Positions 1-10,539 of a stretch of DNA of 64,000 nucleotides are shown here, piece after piece. How positions within the stretch are numbered: the first letter of the stretch is position 1; every line of letters begins with the position of its first letter. The notes beneath the pieces are model-generated. The model ran no database searches. It was not told the DNA's origin and saw only the letters and a list, made by a program, of their open reading frames with translations. The position numbers and the translations under genes are program-made. The DNA lies in the NCBI RefSeq assembly GCF_032190615.1, contig NZ_JAVLAT010000001.1:874501-938500 (forward strand), written 5' to 3'. The DNA comes from Brucella pseudogrignonensis (GTDB lineage: Bacteria; Pseudomonadota; Alphaproteobacteria; Rhizobiales; Rhizobiaceae).

Positions 1-1257
1 CAGCGGTTCAGTTCCGGATGGACGAATAACCAGACGCCCCTGCGAACCCAGACGATCAGTCGCTTCATCGATAGCGCTCTTAACCTTCTTATTTTCAAGC
101 GGCTTTCCGCCAGCGGTACGCACATTCTTAAGAAGCTGTGGCACTGGCTCAAACTTGCGGCACAACTCGCTCAACGGCTTGTTCTCTTCCTGTGCAACGG
201 CAAGAATCTGCAAGGCAGAGACCAGCCCATCGCCCGTCGTAGCAAAATCCGACAGAACAATATGACCGGACTGTTCCCCACCAACATTGAAGCCATGCTC
301 ACGCATGTGTTCAACCACGTAGCGGTCGCCAACCTTGGTACGGGCCAGCGTCATGTTATGATCATGCAGGTAACGCTCAAGGCCGAGATTGGACATGATC
401 GTCGCGACGATCCCACCGCCTTGCAGACGATCTGACTTTGCCCATGATTCGGCAATAACCGCGAGAAGCTGGTCGCCGTCGATCACGGTGCCGTTTTCAT
501 CGACAAGCAGAACGCGATCCGCATCGCCATCAAGCGCAATGCCGACATCGGCGCGCACTTCATGCACCTTCTTCATCAGGCCAATCGGATGGGTCGAGCC
601 GCAATCCTCATTGATATTGATGCCGTTTGGCTCGTCATTAATGGTGATGACCTCGGCGCCGAGTTCCCAAAGTGCGGCGGGCGCTACCTTGTAGCCCGCG
701 CCATTGGCGCAATCCACCACAACGCGAAGACCATTAAGCGAGATATTGCGCGGCAGCGTGCGCTTCGCAAATTCGATATAGCGATAAATATCACCATCGA
801 CGCGCTTGGCCTTACCCACTTCGCCATGGGTCGCGAGATGCGCAGAGAGATCGCTATCGATCAGGCTTTCAATCTGCAATTCGATCTCATCTGAGAGCTT
901 GAAGCCATCAGGACCAAACAGCTTGATACCATTGTCATAGAATGGATTGTGCGAAGCCGAGATCATCACACCAATATCGGCACGCAGCGAACGGCAAAGC
1001 ATCGCGACCGCAGGCGTTGGAATTGGACCGAGCAGAAACACGTCCATACCGGCGGCAGTGAACCCCGCCACAAGCGCATTTTCCAGCATGTAACCAGAGC
1101 GGCGCGTATCCTTACCGATCACAACGCGCGAAGCTTGGCCCTTGCGGCGAAAAATATGCCCAACCGCCATACCGACTTTCATGGCAATATCTGGCGTCAT
1201 CGGAAAGCTGTTTGCCTTACCGCGAATACCATCAGTTCCAAAATATTTACGTGTCAT
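1..1257 (-). CDS. glmM: Phosphoglucosamine mutase GlmM (3' end cut by window edge)
   Basis: Converts glucosamine-6-phosphate to glucosamine-1-phosphate, a cytoplasmic step towards UDP-GlcNAc for peptidoglycan and LPS. Reading the minus strand from ATG at 1257 gives [13 protein letters not shown], the typical GlmM N-terminus. The phosphoserine loop MISASHNP (Ser102) and the metal-binding DGDADR motif are both visible. The frame is still open at position 1 after 419 codons and includes the phosphate-binding RPSGTEP motif, so only roughly the last 30 residues are missing. It lies downstream of ftsH but is separated from it by a terminator, so it probably has its own promoter in the 302-base gap. 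Family identification is secure. Confidence 0.95.
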   Translation of the reverse strand, partial: MTRKYFGTDGIRGKANSFPMTPDIAMKVGMAVGHIFRRKGQASRVVIGKDTRRSGYMLENALVAGFTAAGMDVFLLGPIPTPAVAMLCRSLRADIGVMISASHNPFYDNGIKLFGPDGFKLSDEIELQIESLIDSDLSAHLATHGEVGKAKRVDGDIYRYIEFAKRTLPRNISLNGLRVVVDCANGAGYKVAPAALWELGAEVITINDEPNGININEDCGSTHPIGLMKKVHEVRADVGIALDGDADRVLLVDENGTVIDGDQLLAVIAESWAKSDRLQGGGIVATIMSNLGLERYLHDHNMTLARTKVGDRYVVEHMREHGFNVGGEQSGHIVLSDFATTGDGLVSALQILAVAQEENKPLSELCRKFEPVPQLLKNVRTAGGKPLENKKVKSAIDEATDRLGSQGRLVIRPSGTEPL

Positions 1258-1559
1258 ATTCTTAGCCTTGCGTTGCGCCATAAAGCTGTCTCGAAGCAAT
1301 AAAAAATCAGTCGCGGTTATTTTATGAGACTGCAATGACATCCGGGGTCGTTAGCCCGGCAATCGATTGTCTGCGTTAATAGCGCAAAACCACCCGTCAT
1401 TGCAATTTCACCTTTCGGGGAAACAAATTATATCAAAGCATCAATTCCCAAAGTTGCCATATGATGCGCCGAAATCCTTAACCGAGCCTTTCCAACAAAA
1501 TGCGCCTCAAAAACAGAAAAGCCGGACAGAATGCCCGGCTTTTAAAATTGTTACGATAC
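1258..1559. other. Intergenic region between ftsH and glmM
   Basis: No credible gene is seen in these 302 bases. The stretch holds the ftsH terminator hairpin at 1517-1543 and presumably the glmM promoter. A short GC-rich inverted repeat (CCGGG at 1342-1346 with CCCGG at 1355-1359) would lie in a glmM leader. Small open frames across it on both strands look random. Confidence 0.5.
1517..1543 (-). terminator. Intrinsic terminator after ftsH
   Basis: Perfect 9-bp inverted repeat AAAAGCCGG / CCGGCTTTT with a 9-nt loop, 17 bases beyond the ftsH stop. The arms give a T-run on either strand, so it could act in both directions. Confidence 0.8.
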
Positions 1560-3494
1560 TTACTGCGGCTGTGGGTTGGGCTCAATACCAGGCTCACTGC
1601 CGGGTTCTTCACCCTTGCGCTTGCGTGGGCTGCCAGCTTTCGGAACGCCCGAACCACGCGATGGCGTATCATTCCCTTGATCACGCGATGGCTTGTTGCC
1701 CGCAAGCAGTTCCTTGATTTCATCGCCACTGAGCGTTTCATATTCAAGCAGACCTTCAGCAAGAGCAATCCAGTCCTCACGCTTTTCAGTCAGGATACGG
1801 GTTGCTTCTGCATAGGCTTCATCCACAAGACGGCGTACTTCAGCATCAATGATCTGCGCAGTTGCTTCCGAAATATTCTGCGTGCGCGAAACCGAGTGAC
1901 CGAGGAACACTTCTTCCTGATTGTCGCCATAGGCCACGCGACCTAGCTTGTCGGAATAACCCCACTGCGTTACCATCGAACGCGCTAGCTTGGTTGCCTG
2001 CTGAATATCGGAGGATGCACCGGATGTGATGTTTTCCTTACCGAATTTCAGCTCTTCCGCAACACGTCCGCCCATCAGAATCGCAAGGCGCGAAACCATC
2101 CAGGTATAGGTCGCAGAATAACGATCGCCTTCCGGCAACTGCATCACCATACCCAGCGCGCGACCGCGCGGAATGATTGTCGCCTTATGGACCGGATCAG
2201 ACTTTGGCACGTTGATCGCCAGAATAGCATGGCCAGCTTCGTGATAGGCCGTATTCGCCTTTTCTTCCGGCGTCATGGCGGAGCGGCGTTCCGCACCCAT
2301 CATGATCTTGTCCTTGGCGTCTTCAAATTCCTGCATGGTCACGAGGCGCTTGTTGCGACGCGCTGCCATCAAAGCAGATTCGTTGACGAGGTTAGCAAGG
2401 TCCGCGCCAGAAAAGCCCGGTGTACCGCGTGCCACAACCTTAAGATCGACATTGGGAGCAAGCGGCACATTACGCACATGCACTTTGAGGATCTGTTCAC
2501 GACCAACAATATCCGGGTTTGGAACAACGACCTGACGGTCAAAACGGCCCGGACGAAGAAGTGCTGGATCAAGAACGTCAGGACGGTTGGTTGCAGCAAT
2601 CAGAATGATCGATTCGTTTGCTTCAAAACCATCCATCTCGACCAGAAGCTGGTTGAGCGTCTGCTCACGTTCATCGTTACCGCCGCCAAGACCTGCGCCA
2701 CGATGACGACCAACCGCATCGATTTCGTCGATGAAAATAATGCAAGGCGCATTTTTCTTCGCCTGTTCGAACATATCGCGGACGCGGCTTGCACCAACAC
2801 CAACAAACATTTCAACGAAGTCAGAACCGGAAATCGTGAAGAACGGCACATTGGCTTCGCCTGCAACAGAACGCGCGAGCAAAGTTTTACCCGTTCCGGG
2901 AGGGCCAACAAGCAGTACGCCACGCGGAATCTTACCGCCAAGACGCTGGAACTTCTGCGGATCACGCAGGAATTCTACGATTTCTTCCAGATCCTGCTTG
3001 GCTTCTTCAACGCCAGCTACATCTTGGAAAGTGATACGACCATGCGCTTCGGTCAAAAGCTTCGCCTTCGACTTGCCAAAGCCCATCGCACCGCGTGAAC
3101 CACCCTGCATCTGGCGCATGAAGAAAATCCAAACACCCAGAATAAGAATCATCGGCAACCATGACAGCAGGATACCAAGAAGCGAGCCGGAACCGTCATT
3201 TTCAGGACGGGCAGTGATGGTTACACCCTTCTCTTCAAGACGGGAAACCAGTCCTGTATCGCCCGGCGAATAAGTCTGGAATGTCGATCCATTATCGGCA
3301 AATGTACCGCTGATCTTCTCACCAGTAATTGTAACCGACTTCACGCGTCCATTGGAAACGTCATCGATAAACTGGGAGTAGGAAACTTCACGGGAATTCG
3401 AGCGCTGGCCAGGACTCTGGAACAGGTTGAACAACGCTATCAAAAGTAGAGCAATGATCGCCCAGAGGGCGAAGTTGCGATAGTTCGGATTCAT
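1560..3494 (-). CDS. ftsH: ATP-dependent zinc metalloprotease FtsH
   Basis: Inner-membrane AAA+ protease that degrades misfolded membrane proteins and regulators such as sigma-32. The product is 644 aa from ATG at 3494. Two N-terminal membrane segments (about residues 8-24 and 105-126) flank a periplasmic domain. Walker A GPPGTGKT (197-204), Walker B with FIDEID (about 252-259) and the zinc site HEAGH (418-422) are all intact, and the tail is Pro/Gly/Lys rich. The ATG is preceded by AGGA at 6-nt spacing; a GTG nine codons upstream is also in frame but less likely. It follows tilS, and the tilS-ftsH pairing is typical of Rhizobiales. The sigma-32 family gene at the other end of the window is a plausible but indirect functional link. 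Confidence 0.97.
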   Translation of the reverse strand: MNPNYRNFALWAIIALLLIALFNLFQSPGQRSNSREVSYSQFIDDVSNGRVKSVTITGEKISGTFADNGSTFQTYSPGDTGLVSRLEEKGVTITARPENDGSGSLLGILLSWLPMILILGVWIFFMRQMQGGSRGAMGFGKSKAKLLTEAHGRITFQDVAGVEEAKQDLEEIVEFLRDPQKFQRLGGKIPRGVLLVGPPGTGKTLLARSVAGEANVPFFTISGSDFVEMFVGVGASRVRDMFEQAKKNAPCIIFIDEIDAVGRHRGAGLGGGNDEREQTLNQLLVEMDGFEANESIILIAATNRPDVLDPALLRPGRFDRQVVVPNPDIVGREQILKVHVRNVPLAPNVDLKVVARGTPGFSGADLANLVNESALMAARRNKRLVTMQEFEDAKDKIMMGAERRSAMTPEEKANTAYHEAGHAILAINVPKSDPVHKATIIPRGRALGMVMQLPEGDRYSATYTWMVSRLAILMGGRVAEELKFGKENITSGASSDIQQATKLARSMVTQWGYSDKLGRVAYGDNQEEVFLGHSVSRTQNISEATAQIIDAEVRRLVDEAYAEATRILTEKREDWIALAEGLLEYETLSGDEIKELLAGNKPSRDQGNDTPSRGSGVPKAGSPRKRKGEEPGSEPGIEPNPQPQ

Positions 3495-3610
3495 ATCGGG
3501 TCCTATCGATACCACAGCCACCCGACAAGGGCGGTAGGATGTTTCGACTTAACATAGGATCGAAGAACGGCCTTGCCAAGGCGCGAGAGCCGCCTCATCT
3601 TCGATTCTTA

Positions 3611-4966
3611 TCAAACTGGTTTATAAAAATTAGGACATTCGCGCCCAAATTGCGTTTCAATGGCCTTTGCCAGCGCAAAATCATAGCCCGGAAGCACATG
3701 ATCAAAGATTGCGAAGTGCTTTTCGACAGTGATTCCTGAAGGCAACTGTTGACCGTTAACCGCCGGAAGTTGCTGCAATTTGCCGTTTTGATAGATCGCG
3801 GGCAGCACCAGCAAAGCTTCGCGTTGTGTAAAATCAAGTTCCATCTGATGCACTTCAATGAAATCAGTCAGTTCCTGCCGATCAGGTGCTGCCACTTCAA
3901 ACAGCGTTTGAGCATCATTTTTAAAGCGATAGCGCCCATCCCAGATGATCGTTTGCCCGGGATGAAGTTCCATGGTTGGCAGATTACGGCGTTCGCGACG
4001 AAACTTATGCGGCTCACCATTTTTACCACGCTCAACAAGCGCGCCAAACACCGTCAGACGGCCAACTTTCTCCTGACCAGACAACAGCTTTTCAATCCGT
4101 GCACGCTCAGCATCACCGGGAAGAAAACGCCGCCCGCCAGCAATCGATGCAAGAAGGCCAGAAAACAAGCGCCGAACACTTTCTGGCAGCGCTGCATAAA
4201 TGGAGGCATCGACCAAAATCGTGCCGAAGGCATTCATTTGCAGGCAACCGGGGTTTGAAAGTGCTGAAACAAGCGCCGCATTATCGCGTTTGCGTGCCAC
4301 AGATGCCAGTGCAACTTGCGCCATCACGCGGTCCGGATCGGCTTCGGAAGCCGATGACAGCCGCACGCGCGGACGCTCATAATTGGTGTTTACGTTGCTG
4401 GGATCATCAATCCAGACGACCGATTTATCCGTAAGCTCTTGCCGCAGGTTTGAACGGGACGTTTCCAACAGCGGCCTCACCAAGACCACCGAATTTTCAA
4501 GCCATGACTGCGGTGCCATTGCAGCAAGACCACGGGCTTCTGAATGAGAGCTCCGCTCTTTGCGCATCAAAAATGTTTCGATCTGATCATCGCGCGTATG
4601 CCCCGTCGCAATAAAATCAGCATCCGCATCATGCGCCGCCTGAACCAGCAACCGATAACGCGCAGAACGAGCGGCGGCGGCGAGACCAGTTTTCGGTTTG
4701 GCGTCGTCCCATGAAAGAACACGGTGTGCTATGCCATATTGGTGGCAAAGCACACCTACATTGTCAGCCTCTTGCGCCGATTCCGCACGCAAACGATGAT
4801 CAATCGTAACAGCTGTCAGCGGCGGCGGATTATCCAGCGTCGCGAGATAGTCTTTCAAAAGGAAAAGAAGAGCCAGAGAATCGCTCCCGCCTGACACGGC
4901 AGCAATGATTCCCTTAGCGCAATCTAATCTGAAAGGCTCAAAAATATCAGTCGGGGAAAGCCCCAC
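3611..4966 (-). CDS. tilS: tRNA(Ile)-lysidine synthetase TilS
   Basis: Modifies C34 of the CAU-anticodon tRNA(Ile) to lysidine using ATP and lysine, which switches decoding from AUG to AUA. The 451-aa product has the N-type PP-loop SGGSDS at residues 25-30, followed by the AxxHxLR-like ITIDHRLR segment and the [10 protein letters not shown] motif of the family. It sits 15 bases downstream of cpoB and 116 bases upstream of ftsH on the same strand, probably co-transcribed with cpoB. The C-terminal half is divergent, as is usual for alphaproteobacterial TilS. Confidence 0.93.
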   Translation of the reverse strand: MGLSPTDIFEPFRLDCAKGIIAAVSGGSDSLALLFLLKDYLATLDNPPPLTAVTIDHRLRAESAQEADNVGVLCHQYGIAHRVLSWDDAKPKTGLAAAARSARYRLLVQAAHDADADFIATGHTRDDQIETFLMRKERSSHSEARGLAAMAPQSWLENSVVLVRPLLETSRSNLRQELTDKSVVWIDDPSNVNTNYERPRVRLSSASEADPDRVMAQVALASVARKRDNAALVSALSNPGCLQMNAFGTILVDASIYAALPESVRRLFSGLLASIAGGRRFLPGDAERARIEKLLSGQEKVGRLTVFGALVERGKNGEPHKFRRERRNLPTMELHPGQTIIWDGRYRFKNDAQTLFEVAAPDRQELTDFIEVHQMELDFTQREALLVLPAIYQNGKLQQLPAVNGQQLPSGITVEKHFAIFDHVLPGYDFALAKAIETQFGRECPNFYKPV

Positions 4967-4981
4967 ACATAGTCTCCAAAA

Positions 4982-6433
4982 TCAACATTTGATACGCGCG
5001 CGCTCATCGCTCACCCGCTTCAAAATGGCAGGCGCAGCCTTCGGATAGCGTTCTGGAATCTGCTTGAATGTTGCACAAGCAACGTCGTGATTATCCATTT
5101 TTTCAAGTGTCATACCGAGCTTGAACATATTTTCTGGTGCACGTTTGGAATCCGGATAATCGCGCTGCGTATCGATGAAAACAGTCGCAGCTTCGGGATA
5201 ACGTGCCTGACCATACAGCGATTCACCCAGCCAATAGCGTGCTTCAGCCGTGGTTGGATCAGCAGGATAGCGCTTGATATGCTCCCGGAAACCAGTCTCC
5301 GCTGCTTTATAATCGCCCGACATCACATATTGATACGCGGCCTGATACAGCGAATTTGGATTATCATCAGTCGGCAGCGATGCCACTGCCTGACCCGCTG
5401 GCAACGCAGCGCCTTGCTCAACCGGACGAGGCTGCACATCAATAGTTTCGCCGATTACATTGCCATTGTTGTCAAAGCGGATGGAGCCGAGCGAGCGCGG
5501 CGGCTCTCCACGTTGTGGGCCACCCTGCGGGGCAGCACCTGAACCAATAGCCACGGAATCGGCGCCCGATGTATCATGGGTCGCCAACTGTGTATCTGAA
5601 CCAAAATCACCGCCCTGCGCCACATTACCAGAAACCCCATTATCGGGGTTTCCAGCTGGCGTCGCATCAGCAAGCGAAGTCTCGTCCGGCGCTTTGCCCG
5701 CATCGGCGCGGCCACCTTCCAGCTTCTGGAAGCGACGTTCATTGTCTTCCTGCATTTTCTGCATCTGGTCCTGCAATTCGAGGACCTGGAAGTTCATGGC
5801 TTCGGCACGGTTGCTGAGCGCATCGGCGGTGCTTACCGGATTGCCAATGCCCTGCGCACAAAGATCACTGCCGGGAGGGGGGCTGACCTGAGGATTTTGG
5901 GCAGTGGACTTTGCAGGAGCCGCTAGACCCTGCTTCTTTTCCAGCTCTTCAAAGCGGAAATCATTATCATCCTGCGTCTTCTGCAGCAGCTCATTCGTAA
6001 ATGAAATCTGCGCGTCGACGTCCTCGACCTTACCGGTGAGGTTACGGATCAATTCTTGCTGCAAGCCGGGGCTTTGCTGATAGCCGCCCTGACCGCCCCC
6101 GCTGCCATTGTCACGCATAGCGTCGTCAAGAATTGCGGTCGAACCGATATTCACGTGATTCTGTCCACCACCATTGCCCTTTTCCAGCGCACGAAAACGG
6201 GTTTCATTCTCACGCTGAATTTTCAGCATGTTGTCGCGCAGTTGCATGATGCGGGCATAGGACTGTGCGTTCTGATGCGCCAGATTACAAACCTGCTGCG
6301 AAAACTGATCGCCACCCGGACTTCCAGCTTGCGCAAGTTGAATATTTCCCTGCTGCGAAAAACCAGATGCTGCCAGAACCGGCGCACTCGCCAAAAGCGG
6401 CAGCATGGCAATTGCCAGCGTCACTTTCCTCAT
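4982..6433 (-). CDS. cpoB: Cell division coordinator CpoB / Tol-Pal protein YbgF
   Basis: Periplasmic TPR protein that in E. coli links Tol-Pal-driven outer-membrane constriction to peptidoglycan synthesis. The 483-aa product begins with a Sec signal peptide ending near APVLAAS. Three related coiled-coil modules follow (cores LKIQRENETRF, LQKTQDDNDFRF and MQKMQEDNERRF), joined by Gly/Gln/Pro-rich linkers. A C-terminal TPR block begins around NSLYQAAYQYVMSGDYKAAE. I chose ATG 6433 because GAGGA sits 4-5 nt upstream; the ATG at 6445 has its purine run almost touching the codon. The protein is much longer than E. coli CpoB (about 260 aa) because of the extra modules and linkers. It is separated from pal by a terminator but keeps the usual synteny. 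Confidence 0.9.
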   Translation of the reverse strand: MRKVTLAIAMLPLLASAPVLAASGFSQQGNIQLAQAGSPGGDQFSQQVCNLAHQNAQSYARIMQLRDNMLKIQRENETRFRALEKGNGGGQNHVNIGSTAILDDAMRDNGSGGGQGGYQQSPGLQQELIRNLTGKVEDVDAQISFTNELLQKTQDDNDFRFEELEKKQGLAAPAKSTAQNPQVSPPPGSDLCAQGIGNPVSTADALSNRAEAMNFQVLELQDQMQKMQEDNERRFQKLEGGRADAGKAPDETSLADATPAGNPDNGVSGNVAQGGDFGSDTQLATHDTSGADSVAIGSGAAPQGGPQRGEPPRSLGSIRFDNNGNVIGETIDVQPRPVEQGAALPAGQAVASLPTDDNPNSLYQAAYQYVMSGDYKAAETGFREHIKRYPADPTTAEARYWLGESLYGQARYPEAATVFIDTQRDYPDSKRAPENMFKLGMTLEKMDNHDVACATFKQIPERYPKAAPAILKRVSDERARIKC

Positions 6434-6741
6434 TGGTTTCCTCATTCCCTTTTGCCCCTATCGCTCATTGTCGAAAAATGATGGTGCCCTGAAACTATAA
6501 ACCGCGACCACCAAGGTCTGGATAAACAATCAAACACGATGCCTGAACATTTTCTGAACACCTGATTTTCCGCGGTTCTTTTCAGTTATTAGAGAAAAAC
6601 CTTAAAAAGCATAGATGCTTTCCCTATCACACAGGTTACTTCGGCCAAAATTTGTCGAAATTACCAATAGTTGTCGTTCGGCACAAAAAAAGCGGCCCGA
6701 AGACCGCTTTTCTCTGATTAGGTCAGGCTATTTGCTGAAAC
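6434..6741. other. Intergenic region between pal and cpoB
   Basis: These 308 bases carry the pal terminator (6688-6711) and, between about 6450 and 6680, an AT-rich stretch that should hold the cpoB promoter. I see no credible gene in it. Confidence 0.5.
6688..6711 (-). terminator. Intrinsic terminator after pal
   Basis: AAAAGCGG / CCGCTTTT, an 8-bp stem with an 8-nt loop, 31 bases beyond the pal stop. On the minus strand it is followed by a long T-run. It suggests that pal transcription ends here and cpoB is transcribed separately. Confidence 0.8.
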
Positions 6742-7248
6742 TTAGCTGCCAGCACCGTTAAGGACGGTAACAGCACGACGGTTCTGCGACCAGCAAGAGT
6801 TGTTATCGCAAACAGCGATTGGACGCTCATTGCCGTAAGAAACGGTGCGCATGCGGCTGGTTGGAACGCCACGGGCTGCAAGGAAGTCACGGGTTGCAGC
6901 AGCACGACGCTGGCCAAGGGCAAGGTTGTACTCACGCGTACCGCGTTCGTCGGCATGGCCTTCGACAGTGATCGAGTACTGTGGGTAACGCTGCAACCAC
7001 TGAGCCTGCTTCGACAATGTCTGCTGTGCGTCCGAGCGGATCAGCGACGAATCGAGGTCAAACAGAATGCGGTCACCAACGTTTACAGTGAAATCCTGAG
7101 CGGAGCCGGGCGTTGCAGCGCCACCAGCCAAGCCAAGATCACCGGCATTGTTTGGAAGATTCTTCTTGGACGCACAACCAACAACGGCGAGCGACATGAA
7201 AAGGGCAATAGCGATCGGGCTACGTGCAATCGACTGGATACGGCGCAT
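6742..7248 (-). CDS. pal: Peptidoglycan-associated lipoprotein Pal (Omp16-like)
   Basis: Outer-membrane lipoprotein that binds peptidoglycan through an OmpA-like domain and cycles with TolB in the Tol-Pal system. The product is 168 aa from ATG 7248, which has AAGGAG 8 nt upstream; an upstream in-frame ATG would spoil the signal peptide. The lipobox LAVVGC places the lipidated cysteine at residue 25. The C-terminal domain has the peptidoglycan-binding GHADERGTREYN motif. Length and sequence closely match Brucella Omp16 as I remember it. It lies downstream of tolB, separated by a terminator and a leader hairpin. Confidence 0.96.
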   Translation of the reverse strand: MRRIQSIARSPIAIALFMSLAVVGCASKKNLPNNAGDLGLAGGAATPGSAQDFTVNVGDRILFDLDSSLIRSDAQQTLSKQAQWLQRYPQYSITVEGHADERGTREYNLALGQRRAAATRDFLAARGVPTSRMRTVSYGNERPIAVCDNNSCWSQNRRAVTVLNGAGS

Positions 7249-7384
7249 GGGCCGGAGCTCCTTAAGATTTGATGTTCCTGCGTAACCAACCAATAATCAT
7301 ATTTAGGTTAAAGCAGGCTCAAGAAGTATGGTTAATAATTTCTTGCGACCATCTGCAAACCGTTTTTATCCGGTAGCAATTCTG

Positions 7385-7404
7385 CATTTAGCCCTTGAGG
7401 GCTA
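7385..7404 (-). repeat. Perfect hairpin in the pal leader
   Basis: TTTAGCCC / GGGCTAAA is a perfect 8-bp stem with loop TTGA on the plus strand, 137 bases upstream of the pal ATG. It lacks a T-run. It may be a leader structure or part of a processed tolB-pal junction; function unknown. Confidence 0.4.
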
Positions 7405-7459
7405 AATGAGGCAGAAACACGGCCCCAAGGCTATAATTGTGGCATTTTGCCATGAAAAA

Positions 7460-7483
7460 GGCGCGAAACCGATGCTTCGCGCC
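7460..7483 (-). terminator. Intrinsic terminator after tolB
   Basis: GGCGCGAA / TTCGCGCC, 8-bp stem and 8-nt loop, followed on the minus strand by TTTTT. It lies 28 bases beyond the tolB stop and separates the tolQRAB transcription unit from pal. Confidence 0.75.
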
Positions 7484-7510
7484 ATTATATTAGTGTTCTT
7501 ATAATTCGAA

Positions 7511-8842
7511 CTACTCGAGCAACGGCGACCATGCCGGATCAGAACCGAAGTTCGGGGTCTGAATCTGGCGTTCATTGCGACCAGTCAGATCAATACTGAA
7601 GAGCTTCGGACCACCGGCACCTGATGCCTTGCGGAAGAACATCAGGACGCGACCATTTGGTGCCCAGGTTGGCCCCTCATTGTGGAAGCCCGAAGTCAGA
7701 AGACGTTCACCCGTTCCATCCGTCTTCATAACACCAATCGAGAACTGACCCTGTGACTGCTTGGTGAAGGCGATGAGATCGCCACGTGGGGACCAAACCG
7801 GTGTCGAATAGCTGCCGTCACCGGACGAGATACGGCGTGGATTGGAGCCGTCAGCGCCCATCACATAGAGCTGCGGACGTCCGCCACGGTCAGACGAGAA
7901 CACAATCTGCGAACCATCTGGCGAATAAGACGCACTGGTATCAATAGCCTGGCTGCTGGTCAGACGTGTGGTTGTGCGGTTACGCAGATCCATCGTGTAG
8001 ATGTTCGCGCTGCCGTCATCCTGCAGAAGGCTCATCACAACCTTCTGGCCGTCTGGCGAGAAGCGTGGCGCAATCGACATTCCGGGGAAGTTACCAACCA
8101 GCTCCCGCTGACCGGTTTCAAGCTGCAACAGGTAAACGCGCGGCTGACCGCCAGCAAAGGACATATACGTCACTTCCTGACGGTTTGGCGAAAAACGCGG
8201 GGTCAGTGCGATATCACGGCCATCGGAAAGGTAACGAATATTGGCACCATCCTGATCCATAATAGCCAGACGCTTCACGCGCTTCTGGGCTGGACCGGAT
8301 TCGTCCACGAAAACGACACGGGTATCGAAATAACCCTTTTCACCCGTCAGACGCTCATAGATCGCATCAGCGATAATATGTGCAACACGACGCCAGTTAT
8401 CCGGCGTGGTGAAGAACTGCTGTCCAATCAGCTGCTGGCCACCAAATGTATCCCAAAGACGGAATTCAGCCTTCAGGCGACCGTCTGGCTGCTTGGTAAT
8501 GCGACCAGTGACCAATGCCTGCGCATTGATGACCTTCCAGTCTTCAAAACGCGGAGATGCATCAGGATTGGAAATCTTTTCGATGAATGCACTCTTGCTG
8601 ATCGGCGCAAACAAGCCGGACCGCTCAAGATCGGCGGCAATCACAGACGTGATATTGGCACCAAGCTGATCGCCTGAAAGGAAATCAGTGATTGCAATTG
8701 GCAAAGGCTCGACCACGCCCTTATTAATATTGATTTCCACGACCGCATGAGCCGGTATGGTGGAAACAAAACTTGCAGCGATCACACAGGCAAAAGCCGA
8801 TAAGGCTGCGCGGATCTTTGTTTTCATGATGCCTATTTTCAT
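7511..8842 (-). CDS. tolB: Tol-Pal system protein TolB
   Basis: Periplasmic beta-propeller protein that binds Pal and is pulled by TolA. The 443-aa product from ATG 8842 carries a Sec signal peptide ending near IPAHAVVE, an N-terminal domain and a C-terminal six-bladed propeller. WD-like blades such as [20 protein letters not shown] and [10 protein letters not shown] are visible. The chosen start gives the length I recall for Brucella TolB; ATGs ten codons upstream and five codons downstream are possible alternatives. It is separated from tolA by 56 bases. Confidence 0.94.
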   Translation of the reverse strand: MKIGIMKTKIRAALSAFACVIAASFVSTIPAHAVVEININKGVVEPLPIAITDFLSGDQLGANITSVIAADLERSGLFAPISKSAFIEKISNPDASPRFEDWKVINAQALVTGRITKQPDGRLKAEFRLWDTFGGQQLIGQQFFTTPDNWRRVAHIIADAIYERLTGEKGYFDTRVVFVDESGPAQKRVKRLAIMDQDGANIRYLSDGRDIALTPRFSPNRQEVTYMSFAGGQPRVYLLQLETGQRELVGNFPGMSIAPRFSPDGQKVVMSLLQDDGSANIYTMDLRNRTTTRLTSSQAIDTSASYSPDGSQIVFSSDRGGRPQLYVMGADGSNPRRISSGDGSYSTPVWSPRGDLIAFTKQSQGQFSIGVMKTDGTGERLLTSGFHNEGPTWAPNGRVLMFFRKASGAGGPKLFSIDLTGRNERQIQTPNFGSDPAWSPLLE

Positions 8843-8898
8843 ATCTTCTGGGACCTCTTTTGTCCTTGGCATTCGTTAGGAGCGACCAGCCATGCTGA

Positions 8899-9969
8899 TC
8901 AGAACATTTCGCTTGGGTCGAAGTTAACAATCACTTCCGACCAATTCTCATATTTGTCTGCTGGCAGGTTGTACGGTGCGCAACGTGCCACAGCGCGACG
9001 GGCGCTTTCTGCAGCCGCTCTGCCCACACCATCACTGCCACCACCAGATGTCACCTCAGGCGAGCCCTGAATGGAACCATCCTGATTGAGATGCATCTTC
9101 ACCGTCACAACAAGACCAGGCGCATCGGCGACACCAGCTGGCACGTTCCAGCATTTCGATATCGCGCCACGAAGCGCATCCATTTCACTCTGGCTCAATT
9201 TCGAGCCACCAGTATTCTTCTTACCGCCCAGCGATGCCTGATCGGTCGAGCGCTTTGCACCGCCGCCTGAAGCTTTCTGCTTATTAAGAAGTGCTGCCAC
9301 TTCATCCGCAATGGCATCATTCTTCGACTGTGACGTCTGCGAAGCTGACTGCGTTGGCTTCTTCTCTTCAACAGGTTTACGATCCGGTGTCTTGGCGGTC
9401 TGCGCCTGCGGAGGCTTTGGCTTTTCCTGCGGTGCCGGAACATTATCCGGCAGTTTCGGTGCTGCCTGATCAGGCGCTTCTGCCTGTTTCTCAATCGCTT
9501 CCGCGACCGGATCCGGCTTCACTTCCTGTTTTGCTTCCGGCTTGGTCTGAACTTCCGTGGCAGGAACCGGTGTCGGCTTATCCTGCGGTTTGGGTTCAGG
9601 CTTTGGGTCGGGCTTCGGCTCAGGATTTTTCACCGGCTCCGGCTGAGCCTTTGGTTCCTGAGCAGCTTCAAGCGGCTTAGCTTTGGTGTCAGGCGTCGGC
9701 GGTGTCTGGCTATCAACGCTCTGATCACCAAACTCCTGCGCATCCGGTACCGTCTGCGGTTTTGTCGTCGGAATCGGTGCCGACTTTTCCTTCATAGGCG
9801 CTTTTTTATCGCCCTGCTGAATTTGCGTGATTGATTCAATCGGAACGATGTCAACCGGAAACGATTCCGAATCCTGCACGTCGAAAGCCTTCGGCGAGGA
9901 AAACGAAACCACTGCCAGCGCAAGTGCTGCGGCATGCAGTGCAACAGAAGATGTCAGGCCAGCCTTCAT
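8899..9969 (-). CDS. tolA: TolA-like energy-transducing envelope protein
   Basis: Inner-membrane protein that spans the periplasm and transmits TolQR-generated force to TolB/Pal. The 356-aa product has one N-terminal membrane segment (about residues 5-25). A long Pro/Lys/Glu/Gln-rich arm (roughly 55-235) follows, with many KP/EP dipeptides. A compact C-terminal domain of about 100 residues resembles TolA/TonB domain III (SKCWNVPAG, VTVKMHLNQDGS, ESARRAVARC). Identification rests on position 7 bases after tolR and on architecture, because the arm is too low in complexity to identify a family. Confidence 0.9.
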   Translation of the reverse strand: MKAGLTSSVALHAAALALAVVSFSSPKAFDVQDSESFPVDIVPIESITQIQQGDKKAPMKEKSAPIPTTKPQTVPDAQEFGDQSVDSQTPPTPDTKAKPLEAAQEPKAQPEPVKNPEPKPDPKPEPKPQDKPTPVPATEVQTKPEAKQEVKPDPVAEAIEKQAEAPDQAAPKLPDNVPAPQEKPKPPQAQTAKTPDRKPVEEKKPTQSASQTSQSKNDAIADEVAALLNKQKASGGGAKRSTDQASLGGKKNTGGSKLSQSEMDALRGAISKCWNVPAGVADAPGLVVTVKMHLNQDGSIQGSPEVTSGGGSDGVGRAAAESARRAVARCAPYNLPADKYENWSEVIVNFDPSEMF

Positions 9970-9976
9970 GATGCCG

Positions 9977-10429
9977 TCAGCTATCCTGCTCCTGGAGTGT
10001 CACAAGGCCGATATTCTTGAAACCGGCAGCGGAAATGCGAGCCATCACCTTCATGACAGTGCCGTAATCGGCAGCTTTGTCCCCACGCACGAAGATACGC
10101 TCTTCGTAACCGGTCTTGGCAATCGCCTGAAGTTTAGCAACAACTTCATCAATCGGAATTTCTGTTTCCTGAAGATAGATTTTACCTTCGCTGTTCACCG
10201 ATACGGTGATTGGCTGTGTATCGGCGTTCATCGCCTTCGCCTGCGTATCCGGCAGATCGATTGGCACACCAACGGTCAGAAGCGGTGCGGAAACCATGAA
10301 GATGATCAGCAGAACCAGCATCACGTCCACGAATGGCGTAACGTTGATTTCGCTCATCAATGCCTTCTTGCGGCCGCGCCTGCGGCGACCACCCGACTGC
10401 ATTCCCTGATTTCCAACTGACATGCCCAT
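9977..10429 (-). CDS. tolR: Tol-Pal proton channel subunit TolR
   Basis: ExbD/TolR-family protein that forms the proton channel with TolQ. The product is 150 aa. After a basic N-terminal tail (GRRRRGRKK) comes a single membrane helix, INVTPFVDVMLVLLIIF, with the protonatable aspartate at residue 35, followed by a periplasmic domain. It lies 110 bases downstream of tolQ and 7 bases upstream of tolA. Confidence 0.95.
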   Translation of the reverse strand: MGMSVGNQGMQSGGRRRRGRKKALMSEINVTPFVDVMLVLLIIFMVSAPLLTVGVPIDLPDTQAKAMNADTQPITVSVNSEGKIYLQETEIPIDEVVAKLQAIAKTGYEERIFVRGDKAADYGTVMKVMARISAAGFKNIGLVTLQEQDS

Positions 10430-10539
10430 TGCAAGTTTCCCGAAGGCTCGATTTCAACTTTTTTTGCTGGAACGCTTTATTTTTTGTTTTCACGCATGTC
10501 TTTATCGGAAAACCAGTTCCAACTTCTCCGCGACATGCT

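Noticed and set aside
2600..2965. 121-codon minus-strand frame overlapping ftsH in another frame
   Set aside because: Out-of-frame shadow of ftsH with Arg/Leu/Ser-rich translation.
2187..3098. 303-codon plus-strand frame antisense to ftsH
   Set aside because: Lies wholly inside the well-conserved ftsH on the other strand; no family resemblance.
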